The position numbers and the translations under genes are program-made. The notes beneath the pieces were generated by a model that worked only from the letters and a program-made list of their open reading frames with translations, ran no database searches and was not told the origin of the DNA. From Cognatishimia activa (lineage in GTDB: Bacteria > Pseudomonadota > Alphaproteobacteria > Rhodobacterales > Rhodobacteraceae), in contig NZ_CP096147.1 of NCBI RefSeq assembly GCF_026016445.1, forward strand, positions 2,144,501 to 2,208,500: a stretch of 64,000 bases of DNA. The letters are read 5' to 3'. Positions 17,329 to 26,259 of the stretch are shown here, piece after piece (the stretch's first letter is position 1; each line of letters starts with the position of its first letter).

Positions 17329-18561
17329 TTAGGCTTTCCACCAGCGACGTGGCTCAACGTTCTCTGCCAGCATATCTGCAGGAACTTCACGAGCAACACG
17401 ATGCAGTTCAGTGTAGGTGTCCATGCCACCTGCCCATTTGTTGATACGCTCACGCCACTGTTCCCAAGCCGCTGGCTGGAACTCTGGAGAACACATTTCT
17501 TCCGCCAGTTTCAGCTGGTCTGCGCCCAGGAACGCGTTGCGAACGCCATTCTGCGCAAAGATGGTGTTCGGCAGTTGTGGATCAGATTGACCAACAGTGT
17601 TAACCAGCGCCGCTTCGTTCGCTGCTTGTACGTGAACCTGTGCGAGGTAGGAAGATTCCATAACCGCGTCTTGCAGGTTGCCGTCCAGGCTGTCGAATGC
17701 TTTCGCAGACATCGCAGTGTGCTCTGTACCGCAGAAGAACTTCAGGTCAACAGACTGAGAAACAACTGGGGACATGTTCGCATATGCAACCGCAGACGCC
17801 CATGTTTCCGCACCATCGATCAGACCAGTTTTCAGACCGTCGAGTGTTTCTTCCCAAGCAACAGGAACCGGGTTCAGGTTCAGAAGCTGCATCGCGATGC
17901 GGCCCAGCTGTGTACCTGTTACACGGTTTTTGGTGCCAAACAGCTCTTCCAGTTTGGTGACAGTTGGCTTGTCTTTGAAGTTCGCACCCATTTGCAGACC
18001 ACGAAGTTCACAGTGGCTGAAGAGGAACTTCAGGCCGTGACGCTTCTCAAACGGCTCACGCAGGATCGCGTTTGATTCTGGGCTGTAGAGGAAGTGGTAC
18101 TGGGATGCGCGGCCTGGGAAGACGTACGCATAATCCAGAACGTTCAGATATGGCGCACCACCTGCTGAGTTTTGCGTGGATGCCGCATAGATATCGACAA
18201 TGCCATTTTGCGCTTTTTCGACGCAGGACAGCTGACCACAGATTTGGTTGTCGCCGATGAATTCAACGCGAATTTCACCATCGGTTCTGGATTCCAAATC
18301 GCGTGCAAATTCAAGACAACCTGCGCGCTCAATCAAAAGGTTACGCTGGTTAAAGCCAGCGGCGCCAAACTTCAGAGTATGTTTAGCTTCTTTCGCGTAG
18401 CGTTTCTCATAGGTTGATTCGACCGCTTTTGCCAAAGATGGCAAAGTCATAGTGCCGGTGAATGCGCCAGCTGCAAGAAGCGTAGACGACATTCCGTATT
18501 GGCCCGCGAGCTTAAAAAGATCGCGGCGCGAAATGCCACTGAGCTTGTCAGATACTTTCAT
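17329..18561 (-). CDS. dctP: TRAP transporter solute-binding protein (DctP), Tat-exported
   Basis: A 410-residue periplasmic binding protein. The N-terminus carries a twin-arginine signal (SRRDLFKLAG) followed by a hydrophobic stretch and SLAKA, so folding before export is expected. The mature part has DctP-family features (GFNQRNLL, ELRGLQMGANFKD, KNRVTGTQLGRIAMQLLNLNPVPVAWEE). The ligand cannot be deduced; location opposite a GMC alcohol oxidoreductase suggests an alcohol or polyol, or an organic acid made from one. It begins the dctPQM-iclR transcript, with GGAGGAT before the ATG. Confidence 0.9.
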   Translation of the reverse strand: MKVSDKLSGISRRDLFKLAGQYGMSSTLLAAGAFTGTMTLPSLAKAVESTYEKRYAKEAKHTLKFGAAGFNQRNLLIERAGCLEFARDLESRTDGEIRVEFIGDNQICGQLSCVEKAQNGIVDIYAASTQNSAGGAPYLNVLDYAYVFPGRASQYHFLYSPESNAILREPFEKRHGLKFLFSHCELRGLQMGANFKDKPTVTKLEELFGTKNRVTGTQLGRIAMQLLNLNPVPVAWEETLDGLKTGLIDGAETWASAVAYANMSPVVSQSVDLKFFCGTEHTAMSAKAFDSLDGNLQDAVMESSYLAQVHVQAANEAALVNTVGQSDPQLPNTIFAQNGVRNAFLGADQLKLAEEMCSPEFQPAAWEQWRERINKWAGGMDTYTELHRVAREVPADMLAENVEPRRWWKA

Positions 18562-18616
18562 GAACTATCCTCCCTGTTCATAACTGTTAGTTTTTGAGAC
18601 TTGCGGTATCATTTTT

Positions 18617-18634
18617 ATTGATTTAAGAATCGAT
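18617..18634. promoter_or_regulatory. Imperfect palindrome in the dctP/GMC divergent promoter region
   Basis: ATTGATT-TAAG-AATCGAT forms an 18-bp inverted repeat with one mismatch, placed between the divergent dctP and GMC genes (118-bp gap). The spacing and position fit an operator for the nearby IclR-type regulator, but no binding consensus can be confirmed from one copy. Confidence 0.4.
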
Positions 18635-18679
18635 TGCAAGAAAAACATTCACCTGAATTAATGCCACTGGGAGGAGCGC

Positions 18680-20296
18680 ATGAGTCCTACGAAAGCCGAT
18701 TACATAGTTGTTGGTGCTGGTTCGGCAGGTTGCGTCGTAGCGAACCGCTTGAGCGCGGATCCATCCGTCAATGTTGTACTACTTGAAGCAGGTGGTCGTG
18801 ATATTAACCCATGGATTCACATTCCTGTGGGGTATTTCAAAACAATTCATAACCCTTCGGTTGATTGGTGTTACAAAACCGAGCCAGATCCGGGACTTAA
18901 TGGCCGCTCCATCGAGTGGCCTCGCGGCAAGGTTCTGGGTGGCTCCTCCTCTCTGAACGGCCTGCTTTATGTACGTGGCCAATCTCAGGATTATGACCGC
19001 TGGGCGCAGATGGGGAACAAGGGGTGGTCTTGGGATGAAGTCCTGCCGCTGTTCAAACGCGCAGAGAACAACGAGCGTGGTGCAGATGAATACCATGGTG
19101 ACGAAGGCCCGCTGTCGGTTTCCAATATGCGAATCTCTCGGCCAATCACTGACGCGTGGGTCGCAGCTGCTCAGGCTGCAGGCTATCCGTTTAACCCGGA
19201 TTACAATGGCGCAGATCAAGAAGGCGTAGGCTTCTTTCAGCTTACTTCTCGTAATGGCCGCCGCTGCAGCTCTGCTGTTGCCTATCTGAACCCAATTAAA
19301 GATCGTAAAAACCTGAACATCATCACCCACGCGCTTGTTGAGCGCGTTGAGATGGATGGTAGCAAGGTGACCGGCGTGACCTATCGCGACCGTTCTGGCC
19401 GTTCAAACACCATCAGCGTATCGAAGGAAGTCATTCTGTCGGGCGGCGCAATCAACTCGCCACAAATTCTGATGCTTTCCGGTATCGGCGAAGCAGAACA
19501 GCTGAAAGCCAACGGTATAGAAGTCAAAAAAGACCTCGCAGGTGTTGGTAAGAATATGCAGGACCACCTGCAAGCGCGTCTGGTCTATAAGTGTAACGAG
19601 CCAACACTGAACGATGAAGTGCGCACACTTCACCGTCAGGCCTTCATTGCTATGAAATATGCGCTCTATCGCGCGGGCCCAATGACCATGGCGGCTTCTC
19701 TGGCCTGCGGTTTCATGAAAACCCGACCGGAGCTTGAAACCCCTGACATTCAATTCCACGTGCAGCCGCTGTCTGCTGAAAACCCAGGTAAAGGTGCCGA
19801 TCCGTTCTCTGCCTTTACCATGTCGGTTTGCCAGCTACGCCCGGAATCCAAAGGTGAGATCAAGATCGTTTCCAAAGATCCAACGGTCTATCCGAAGATT
19901 CACCCGAACTACCTGTCCACTGAAACAGACTGCCGCACTATCGTGGATGGCGTGAATGTTGCTCGGAAAATCGCGCGTCATGCGCCACTAACATCCAAAA
20001 TTTCTGAGGAGTATCGCCCAAGCGCCGATCTGGACATGGATGACTACGACGCGACTCTGGATTGGGCACGCAACAACACCGCATCGATCTACCACCCAAC
20101 AGGCACCTGTAAGATGGGGAGCGACAGTACAGCAGTCGTTGATGAACGTCTGCGTGTACATGGCATTCAAGGTCTGCGCGTTGCAGACTGTTCCATCATG
20201 CCAGAGATCGTATCGGGCAACACCAACGCGCCAGCGATCATGATTGGCGAAAAGGTCTCTGACCTCATCAAAGAAGATCAGAAACTGGCGGGTTAA
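18680..20296 (+). CDS. GMC family FAD-dependent oxidoreductase
   Basis: A 538-residue glucose-methanol-choline oxidoreductase. The FAD-binding motif DYIVVGAGSAGCVVANRLS is at residues 7-25, GGSSSLNGLLYVRG and ILSGGAINSPQILMLSGIG follow, and the active-site region near the C-terminus reads SIYHPTGTCKMG. Choline dehydrogenases (BetA) are close relatives, but there is no betB, betI or betaine context, so the substrate is better described as an unknown alcohol, probably imported by the divergent TRAP system. GGGAGGAGCGC precedes the ATG and a strong terminator follows. Confidence 0.9.
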   Translation: MSPTKADYIVVGAGSAGCVVANRLSADPSVNVVLLEAGGRDINPWIHIPVGYFKTIHNPSVDWCYKTEPDPGLNGRSIEWPRGKVLGGSSSLNGLLYVRGQSQDYDRWAQMGNKGWSWDEVLPLFKRAENNERGADEYHGDEGPLSVSNMRISRPITDAWVAAAQAAGYPFNPDYNGADQEGVGFFQLTSRNGRRCSSAVAYLNPIKDRKNLNIITHALVERVEMDGSKVTGVTYRDRSGRSNTISVSKEVILSGGAINSPQILMLSGIGEAEQLKANGIEVKKDLAGVGKNMQDHLQARLVYKCNEPTLNDEVRTLHRQAFIAMKYALYRAGPMTMAASLACGFMKTRPELETPDIQFHVQPLSAENPGKGADPFSAFTMSVCQLRPESKGEIKIVSKDPTVYPKIHPNYLSTETDCRTIVDGVNVARKIARHAPLTSKISEEYRPSADLDMDDYDATLDWARNNTASIYHPTGTCKMGSDSTAVVDERLRVHGIQGLRVADCSIMPEIVSGNTNAPAIMIGEKVSDLIKEDQKLAG

Positions 20297-20350
20297 CCCT
20301 CCTCCTCCGCCGGATTTGCTGCCTCTATCCCTTTCAACCAGAGCGCAGCC

Positions 20351-20392
20351 GCACCCCAACGTCACCGTCCACCGATGTTGGGGTGCCTTTTT
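20351..20392 (+). terminator. Rho-independent terminator after the GMC gene
   Basis: GCACCCCAAC (20351-20360) pairs perfectly with GTTGGGGTGC (20377-20386), followed by a CTTTTT run. It ends the GMC oxidoreductase transcript. Confidence 0.9.
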
Positions 20393-20492
20393 GTTTGCCC
20401 CACTTCACATTTCTTTACAAGCGCACTCAGGTCTTGCCGTGCAAGAAGTCAACTGCATACGTTAGCGCTATCTCAACCTGCGGAGCGCGCAA

Positions 20493-21653
20493 ATGGCAAA
20501 TCCAAGACGGTTATGGCTGGCCATCACGGCCGCCTTTATGGTGAACGGTGCCTTTTACGGAATATGGGCGGCGCGCATTCCTGCTGTGGCGAATGAATTT
20601 ACTCTTGGCCACAATGAGTTAGGCATTCTACTCTTGCTTCTCGCCCTCGGTGCAATCGTGTGTTTCCCTGTTGCCGGTCGCATGGCTGACCGCCACGGAG
20701 CCCCGTTGGTAACCCGCATTTTGACCCTTGGGAAAGCTGTTTCTATGATTGGTCTCGCCCTGTCTCCCAATGTCGAAACGCTCGCCATTTCACTTTTCAT
20801 TTTTGGCGCCAGCCATGGCGGAATGGATGTCGCGATGAACGCATGGGCGTCGGATGTAGAACGCGTGACCAAGCGCACTTGGATGCCGAGTTTTCATGCC
20901 ATGTGGAGTTTTGGGGCCGGGATCGGAGCAATTTCTGGCTATCTCGCCGTCTCAGCGGGTTTGACCTACTCCACACATTTCTTGATCACCTCCGCCGTAG
21001 TGCCGGTCATTGGCTTCTGGGGCATGCAGATCCCTTGGGGCACCACCCCAAAGTCTTCATCGGAAAAAACGCCACTTTTTCCAATACCGCGCGGCATGCT
21101 TTTGATTGTTGGCATTTTTGCTCTTTGTACAACTTTAGGCGAAGGTGCGATGGCGGATTGGAGCGCAATTTATCTGATCGAAGTCACTCTGGCTGAAGAA
21201 CGCATCGCGCCTATGGGATTAGCGGTGTTCTCTGCAACCATGGTGGCTATGCGTCTGATGGGCGGGCTCGTAATTACCGCGTTGGGCACAACGCGCGCAG
21301 GGATTGGCTCTGGGCTTTTCGCAACTCTAGGCACCGCAACGGCAATTTTCGCACCCTCAGCAATGATTGCCATGGTTGGCTTTGCTTTGATGGGTATTGG
21401 CTACGCCCTAGCCATGCCCATCGCCTTCTCACGTGCGGGGAATGACCCGCATATTCCACCAGCACAGGCCATCGCAAGTGTCGCCACGCTGGGTTATGGC
21501 GGTATCTTACTTGGCCCGCCGATCATCGGGTTTCTCTCTGAAATTGTCGGATTGAGAGGAGCCTTCTCTATCCTGCTAATTTTAGCGTTTGTGATGCTCG
21601 CGCTCGCACCCGCGATCAAAACTGAGGCGACCGTAACCGCCGAGGTGCGCTAA
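20493..21653 (+). CDS. MFS transporter
   Basis: A 386-residue carrier with about 12 hydrophobic helices in two halves separated by a loop rich in Ser, Lys and Pro (WGTTPKSSSEKTP, about residues 183-195). The loop after helix 2 has the MFS motif (GRMADRHGAPLV). It resembles the YbjJ-like MFS group by the NGAFYGIWAARIPAVA opening. The substrate is unknown. It overlaps the SRAP gene at its 3' end by 4 bases (convergent). Confidence 0.85.
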   Translation: MANPRRLWLAITAAFMVNGAFYGIWAARIPAVANEFTLGHNELGILLLLLALGAIVCFPVAGRMADRHGAPLVTRILTLGKAVSMIGLALSPNVETLAISLFIFGASHGGMDVAMNAWASDVERVTKRTWMPSFHAMWSFGAGIGAISGYLAVSAGLTYSTHFLITSAVVPVIGFWGMQIPWGTTPKSSSEKTPLFPIPRGMLLIVGIFALCTTLGEGAMADWSAIYLIEVTLAEERIAPMGLAVFSATMVAMRLMGGLVITALGTTRAGIGSGLFATLGTATAIFAPSAMIAMVGFALMGIGYALAMPIAFSRAGNDPHIPPAQAIASVATLGYGGILLGPPIIGFLSEIVGLRGAFSILLILAFVMLALAPAIKTEATVTAEVR

Positions 21654-22261
21654 ACGCCCGACCAGTCCACATCGTTGGCTTCTTCAATGGTCAGTCGCCC
21701 CTCAGGCCAAGGATGCATAAGCTGTGCTGCCGCTTCTATTGACCCGTTGAGCCAAGTATCTATGTCCGTCGGACGAAGCAGAACACCCATTCGGTGATGA
21801 ATTGGCTTCACGTCTGCGTTTGGCTCACAGGTTACCGTCGCCACCTGTTTGATCTCGCGCCCACCCGGAGCCGTCCAGACATCAGTGATTGCTGCAAAGA
21901 CCACCGGTTCATTTCCGAACAGGCGCCAAGCCGTCTTGCGACGTTTTTCACCGGTCCATTCATACCAACCATCAACGACCACGACAGCGCGTTCGACACC
22001 TTCAAAAGCCGATTTATCAAACACGGTTTCTGAGCGTGCATTGATGATGGTTTCCATGACCGGTCGCCCCCGCGCATTCACTCGGCCAACCGGAATAATG
22101 CCCCATCGCATAGGTTCAAAACCCATTGGCGTCAGGGTGATAACCTCCTGACCGGGCTGAATATTGCGTCTTGGTTCTGTCTCAGGAAGTTTCGATTGTT
22201 CTACCCCGGCGAATTTCGCAATTTCATCTATTGGAGTTGTGAGAAACAATCTGCCCGGCAT
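21650..22261 (-). CDS. SRAP (YedK/HMCES) family protein lacking the catalytic Cys2
   Basis: A 203-residue SOS response-associated peptidase family protein. Known members cap abasic sites in single-stranded DNA through a thiazolidine bond made by Cys2 after Met removal. Here the start reads M-P-G-R instead of M-C-G-R (codon CCG), so Cys2 is Pro. The other active-site elements remain: INARSET (Asn), DGWYEWTG (Glu) and IHHRMG (His), although the usual HxRMP has Gly in place of Pro. No alternative start would give an N-terminal Cys. It may bind abasic DNA without a covalent link or have changed function. Confidence 0.88.
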   Translation of the reverse strand: MPGRLFLTTPIDEIAKFAGVEQSKLPETEPRRNIQPGQEVITLTPMGFEPMRWGIIPVGRVNARGRPVMETIINARSETVFDKSAFEGVERAVVVVDGWYEWTGEKRRKTAWRLFGNEPVVFAAITDVWTAPGGREIKQVATVTCEPNADVKPIHHRMGVLLRPTDIDTWLNGSIEAAAQLMHPWPEGRLTIEEANDVDWSGV

Positions 22262-22263
22262 GT

Positions 22264-22932
22264 TCAGTTCTCAGAGGTGTGCTCGACAAGTGCGAGTACA
22301 TGTGGGCCGAGGGCATCAACAATCATGGCAACGCCCTTTGCATTTGGATGAATGCCATCCGCCTGCATCAGCCCCTGTACTTCAGCTGGATCAACCGAGC
22401 CCAGGCCTTCAAAAAAACTTGGGGCAAATAGGGTGGCAAATTGCTCAGAGAGTTGCGGATACATGGAGTCAAAACTCTCTTTGTACTCTGGTCCGTAATT
22501 GCCCGGCGCCTGCATTCCAATCAGCAATACGTTCACATCCTGCGCCGCGGCAGCAGCCAGAATGCCTGATAGGTTTGCCCTCGATGAGGCCGGATCAATT
22601 CCACGCAGAACGTCGTTGCCGCCCAAAGCGACAATCATCGCGTCCACATCCGGCGTCATCGTCCAAGCAGCGCGCGAAAGTCCTCCGGCTGTCGTGTCAC
22701 CGGAGACCCCGGCGTTCACGAGACGAACATCGGCGCCCTGCCCCGTCAGCCACGCTTGAAGCTGCGGTACAAACCCTTGGTCCACATGAAGTCCATATCC
22801 CTGGGTCAAGCTGTCGCCCATGGCGGCGATTGTCACAGGCTCAGCAAATGCGGCAGAAGACGAAAGCAAAACCGCGGCAGCCACCTTGCTGATTTCACGG
22901 CAAGCCCCATATTGGCGTTTAAGATTGATCAA
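22264..22932 (-). CDS. tesA: Periplasmic arylesterase / acyl-CoA thioesterase I-like GDSL hydrolase
   Basis: A 222-residue SGNH hydrolase with an N-terminal signal peptide ending in SSAAFA. The blocks are intact: MGDSLTQGYG (nucleophile Ser), NAGVSGDTTAGG (Gly), ALGGNDVLRG (Asn) and DGIHPNAKG (Asp-His). It should hydrolyse esters or thioesters in the periplasm, like TesA. It is divergent from ybbA-ybbP, the same association as in E. coli. The start appears to be TTG at 22932, with GGAG about 8 nt upstream; only 12 bp then separate it from the ybbA ATG. Confidence 0.9.
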   Translation of the reverse strand: MINLKRQYGACREISKVAAAVLLSSSAAFAEPVTIAAMGDSLTQGYGLHVDQGFVPQLQAWLTGQGADVRLVNAGVSGDTTAGGLSRAAWTMTPDVDAMIVALGGNDVLRGIDPASSRANLSGILAAAAAQDVNVLLIGMQAPGNYGPEYKESFDSMYPQLSEQFATLFAPSFFEGLGSVDPAEVQGLMQADGIHPNAKGVAMIVDALGPHVLALVEHTSEN

Positions 22933-22944
22933 CAGGCGAACTCC

Positions 22945-23631
22945 ATGGACACGATCCTTTCCCTTAAAGATGTGCGTTTGGCGCTAGAAGGCAATGCCGG
23001 ACTTGTCGAAATCCTACACGGCATTTCGCTAGATGTGCAAAAAGGTGAGACTTTGGGGCTGGTTGGCCCATCAGGATCGGGCAAATCGTCATTGTTAATG
23101 CTGATGGGCGGATTGGAGCGCACCACAGGCGGCGAAATCAAAGCTCTGGGTCAAGATCTGACCGCTATGAATGAAGACGCCTTGGCACGCTTCAGGCGCG
23201 ATCACATGGGCGTTGTGTTTCAAAGTTTTCACCTCATCCCGACCATGACGGCTTTGGAAAACGTGGCCACACCCTTAGAACTTGCAGGGCACAAAGATGC
23301 ATTTGAACGCGCTGAGGCTGAACTCGAAGCCGTTGGGCTAGGCCATCGCGGCGACCACTACCCTGCACAGATGTCCGGCGGTGAACAGCAACGTGTCGCT
23401 TTGGCGCGCGCATCTGCGCCACGCCCGAAAATCTTGCTGGCCGATGAACCAACCGGCAACCTCGACGGTGCCAATGGCGCCGCCATCATGGATCTGCTCT
23501 TTGGTCTACGGGATCGCCACGGCGCGACATTGGTTCTGGTGACACATTCCAATGAGCTCGCGAACCGCTGCGATCGCGTGGTGCGCCTGCGGGACGGGCG
23601 GATTGATGACATGCGAAAGGCTGCGGAATGA
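22945..23631 (+). CDS. ybbA: ABC transporter ATP-binding protein, YbbA/LolD type
   Basis: A 228-residue ATPase with Walker A GPSGSGKSS, Q-loop VFQSFHLIPTMTALENV, signature MSGGEQQRVALARA, Walker B KILLADEPTGNLD and switch-region THSNE. This is the LolD/MacB-like subfamily that drives MacB/FtsX-type permeases without moving a substrate through the membrane. I start it at the ATG at 22945 (MDTILSL); upstream in-frame codons lie in tesA on the other strand. It overlaps ybbP by 4 bases. Confidence 0.92.
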   Translation: MDTILSLKDVRLALEGNAGLVEILHGISLDVQKGETLGLVGPSGSGKSSLLMLMGGLERTTGGEIKALGQDLTAMNEDALARFRRDHMGVVFQSFHLIPTMTALENVATPLELAGHKDAFERAEAELEAVGLGHRGDHYPAQMSGGEQQRVALARASAPRPKILLADEPTGNLDGANGAAIMDLLFGLRDRHGATLVLVTHSNELANRCDRVVRLRDGRIDDMRKAAE

Positions 23632-26156
23632 GCTTTCGTACTGCGGCAAAATTTGCCCGCCGTGAACTGCGCGGCGGCCTGAAAGGATTTCGCATCTTCC
23701 TTGCCTGCCTCACCCTGGGAGTTGCAGCAATTGCAGGTATCGGATCGGTCCGTGAAAGCATCCAAGCGGGCATAACCAGCCAAGGCACCCAAATTCTGGG
23801 TGGCGATGCAGAGATAGAGTTCACCTACCGCTACGCCACTGAGGACGAGCGCAATTGGATGGGCGAAAATGCCGATGCGATCTCTGAAATTGTTGATTTT
23901 CGCTCCATGGCTGTCGTTACACGGGGCGAAGTTACGGAAAGGGGCCTGACCCAAGTCAAAGCCGTAGATAACGCCTACCCCCTGGTTGGTGAGGTCATAT
24001 TGGACCCAGCTGTTCCGCTGGAAACCGCGCTCGGCTTAAGCGAGGGTGTGCCCGGCGCTGTCATGCATCCGCTGTTGGTTGACCGTCTGGCACTGGAAAT
24101 TGGTGACACTTTCGCGCTGGGCCAGCAAGAGTTCCGCCTGACTGCCAGGCTTGAAGGTGAACCTGACAACGCTGGAGGAGGTTTTGGACTTGGCCCACGC
24201 ACACTCGTAGCCACGCAAAGCCTTGAAAATTCTGGCCTTCTAGCCCCGGGCACTCTGTTTGAAACCCAATACCGTCTCCTGTTGAAAGACGCTTCTGACC
24301 TCGATGCGATAAAGGCTGAAGCTGAGGCGCAGTTTGAAGAAAAGGGCCTGCGCTGGCGCGATAGCCGCAATGGCGCACCGGGTGTTTCCAGGTTTGTCGA
24401 GCGCCTCGGCTCTTTCCTGATCCTTGTGGGTCTGTCCGGACTTGCTGTTGGTGGCGTCGGTGTATCCGCGGCCATCCGTGCCTACCTCGCCAGCAAAACT
24501 CATGTGATTGCAACGCTGCGCTCCTTGGGGGCAGATCGTTCAACGATATTCTTAACCTATTTCATTCAGATCGGGGTTCTCAGCCTGCTTGGTATTGCTA
24601 TGGGCCTTTTGCTCGGAGGCGTTGCCCCAATCGCGCTTGGTCCGGTCATTCAAGCGGCTTTGCCATTGCCTGCTGTGATCACCCTGCACCCTTTACCTCT
24701 CATTGAAGCCTCGGTTTACGGGCTTTTGACAGCACTGATTTTCACCCTTTGGCCGCTTGCGCGTACCGAAGACATCCGTGCAGCCGAACTCTTCCGAGAA
24801 GCCATGAATGCAGCCAAAGGTCTGCCAGCAGCGCGTTACCTCGCGGCGACAGCTGCGCTAGTGGCTCTGTTGGTCAGCGCCGCAAGTTATTTTTCTGGTT
24901 CTCTCACACTCACGCTCTGGACAACTGGCGGTATTGCAGCAGCCTTGCTTCTGCTCGCTCTGGCATCGCTCTTGATCCGCTGGATTTCACGCAAATCCGC
25001 GCCTCGTGCACGCCGTCGCCCAGCATTGCGTTGGGCGCTTGCTGCAATCAGCAGCCCGCGCGAAGGGGCGGCATCGGTTGTCTTGTCGCTGGGGTTGGGC
25101 CTATCCGTACTTGCCGCCGTTGGACAGATTGATGGCAACCTAAGGAACGCGATTGCCCAAGACCTTCCCGGCGTGGCACCAAGCTATTTCTTTGTTGATA
25201 TCCAACGCGATCAAATGCCCGGTTTTCTGGATAGGGTCGAAAATGATCCGGCTGTAAGTAAAGTTGAAAACGCCCCAATGCTGCGCGGTATTATCACCCA
25301 GATCAATGGCAGGCCTGCTGCAGAAACAGCGGGAGATCACTGGGTCATTCGAGGCGACCGCGGCGTGAGCTACGCAAGCACCCTGCCCGAAACCTCCAAA
25401 CTCACCGCGGGCGAGTGGTGGGATGAAGACTATACCGGGGAACCTCAGATTAGCTTTGCAGCTGAGGAAGCCGAAGAAATGGGTTTGAAGCTCGGTGACA
25501 GCATGACGGTGAACATCCTCGGACGGGATATCACTGGCACGGTCACCAGCTTCCGAGAAGTTGATTTCTCGACAGCTGGAATGGGTTTCGTTCTGGTCAT
25601 GAACGAAGCAGCGCTTGTCGGAGCGCCCCATAGCTTCATCGCGACCGTCTACGCAGAGGAGAGCGCTGAAGCGCAGATCCTACGTGATATCTCAAACGCG
25701 TATGCCAACGTGACAGCCATCAGAGTGCGCGATGCAATAGATCGCGTTACAGAAGTTCTTGGCTCTATTGCGGCAGCCACCGCCTATGGGGCCGCTGCGA
25801 CGCTTCTTACCGGCTTCCTTGTCCTGATCGGTGCAGCGGCTGCAGGTCAGCAAACCCGCACCTATGAGGCTGCCATCCTGAAAACCCTAGGAGCGACCCG
25901 TCGCCGGATACTGCTGAGTTTCACTCTACGCGGGGCCCTACTGGGAGCAGCAGCCGGTATCGTCGCCATTGCAGCAGGTATTCTCGGAGGCTGGGCGGTC
26001 AGTGAGTTTGTCTTGGAAAGCGATTTCATCGTGATCTGGGGCAATGCGCTCGCGATTGTCATTGGAGGCATTGCCGCCACGCTTCTTGCAGGGCTCGCCT
26101 TTGCAACTGGCCCGCTTAAAGCCAAACCAGCAGGTATTCTGCGAACCGCAGACTGA
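23628..26156 (+). CDS. ybbP: ABC transporter permease, FtsX/MacB family (YbbP-like)
   Basis: An 842-residue permease. It has an N-terminal helix (RIFLACLTLGVAAIAGIG), a large periplasmic domain (about residues 45-245), three central helices, a second helix cluster near residues 400-440, a second periplasmic domain and three final helices with the FtsX-type VLIGAAAAGQQTRTYEAAILKTLGATR segment. This is the YbbP layout. With YbbA and TesA it probably acts in the cell envelope on lipids or lipoproteins; the substrate is not established in the family. Confidence 0.9.
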   Translation: MSFRTAAKFARRELRGGLKGFRIFLACLTLGVAAIAGIGSVRESIQAGITSQGTQILGGDAEIEFTYRYATEDERNWMGENADAISEIVDFRSMAVVTRGEVTERGLTQVKAVDNAYPLVGEVILDPAVPLETALGLSEGVPGAVMHPLLVDRLALEIGDTFALGQQEFRLTARLEGEPDNAGGGFGLGPRTLVATQSLENSGLLAPGTLFETQYRLLLKDASDLDAIKAEAEAQFEEKGLRWRDSRNGAPGVSRFVERLGSFLILVGLSGLAVGGVGVSAAIRAYLASKTHVIATLRSLGADRSTIFLTYFIQIGVLSLLGIAMGLLLGGVAPIALGPVIQAALPLPAVITLHPLPLIEASVYGLLTALIFTLWPLARTEDIRAAELFREAMNAAKGLPAARYLAATAALVALLVSAASYFSGSLTLTLWTTGGIAAALLLLALASLLIRWISRKSAPRARRRPALRWALAAISSPREGAASVVLSLGLGLSVLAAVGQIDGNLRNAIAQDLPGVAPSYFFVDIQRDQMPGFLDRVENDPAVSKVENAPMLRGIITQINGRPAAETAGDHWVIRGDRGVSYASTLPETSKLTAGEWWDEDYTGEPQISFAAEEAEEMGLKLGDSMTVNILGRDITGTVTSFREVDFSTAGMGFVLVMNEAALVGAPHSFIATVYAEESAEAQILRDISNAYANVTAIRVRDAIDRVTEVLGSIAAATAYGAAATLLTGFLVLIGAAAAGQQTRTYEAAILKTLGATRRRILLSFTLRGALLGAAAGIVAIAAGILGGWAVSEFVLESDFIVIWGNALAIVIGGIAATLLAGLAFATGPLKAKPAGILRTAD

Positions 26157-26170
26157 CACCCCTGCATTCA

Positions 26171-26198
26171 CCTTTGCAAAAATACTCCCGCCAGAGGC
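26171..26198. repeat. Dispersed intergenic repeat, copy 2
   Basis: CCTTTGCAAAAATACTCCCG followed by CCAGAGGC, between the convergent ybbP and gcvP genes. It shares the TTTGC-AAAATAC core with 45957-45985 and, on the opposite strand, with 11026-11080. Confidence 0.5.
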
Positions 26199-26220
26199 AT
26201 GAAATTTATCAGGTAAGACC

Positions 26221-26253
26221 AAAATGAGAGCGGCCCCCATTTCGGAGCCGCTC
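26221..26253 (-). terminator. Probable terminator of the gcv operon
   Basis: Read on the minus strand, GAGCGGC (from 26253) pairs with GCCGCTC (to 26228) around a 12-nt loop and is followed closely by TTTT. It lies 6 bp past the gcvP stop. Confidence 0.6.
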
Positions 26254-26259
26254 ATCCGA

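Noticed and set aside
18680..20296. Calling the GMC gene betA (choline dehydrogenase)
   Set aside because: No betB, betI or choline transporter nearby, and the whole GMC family shares the visible motifs.
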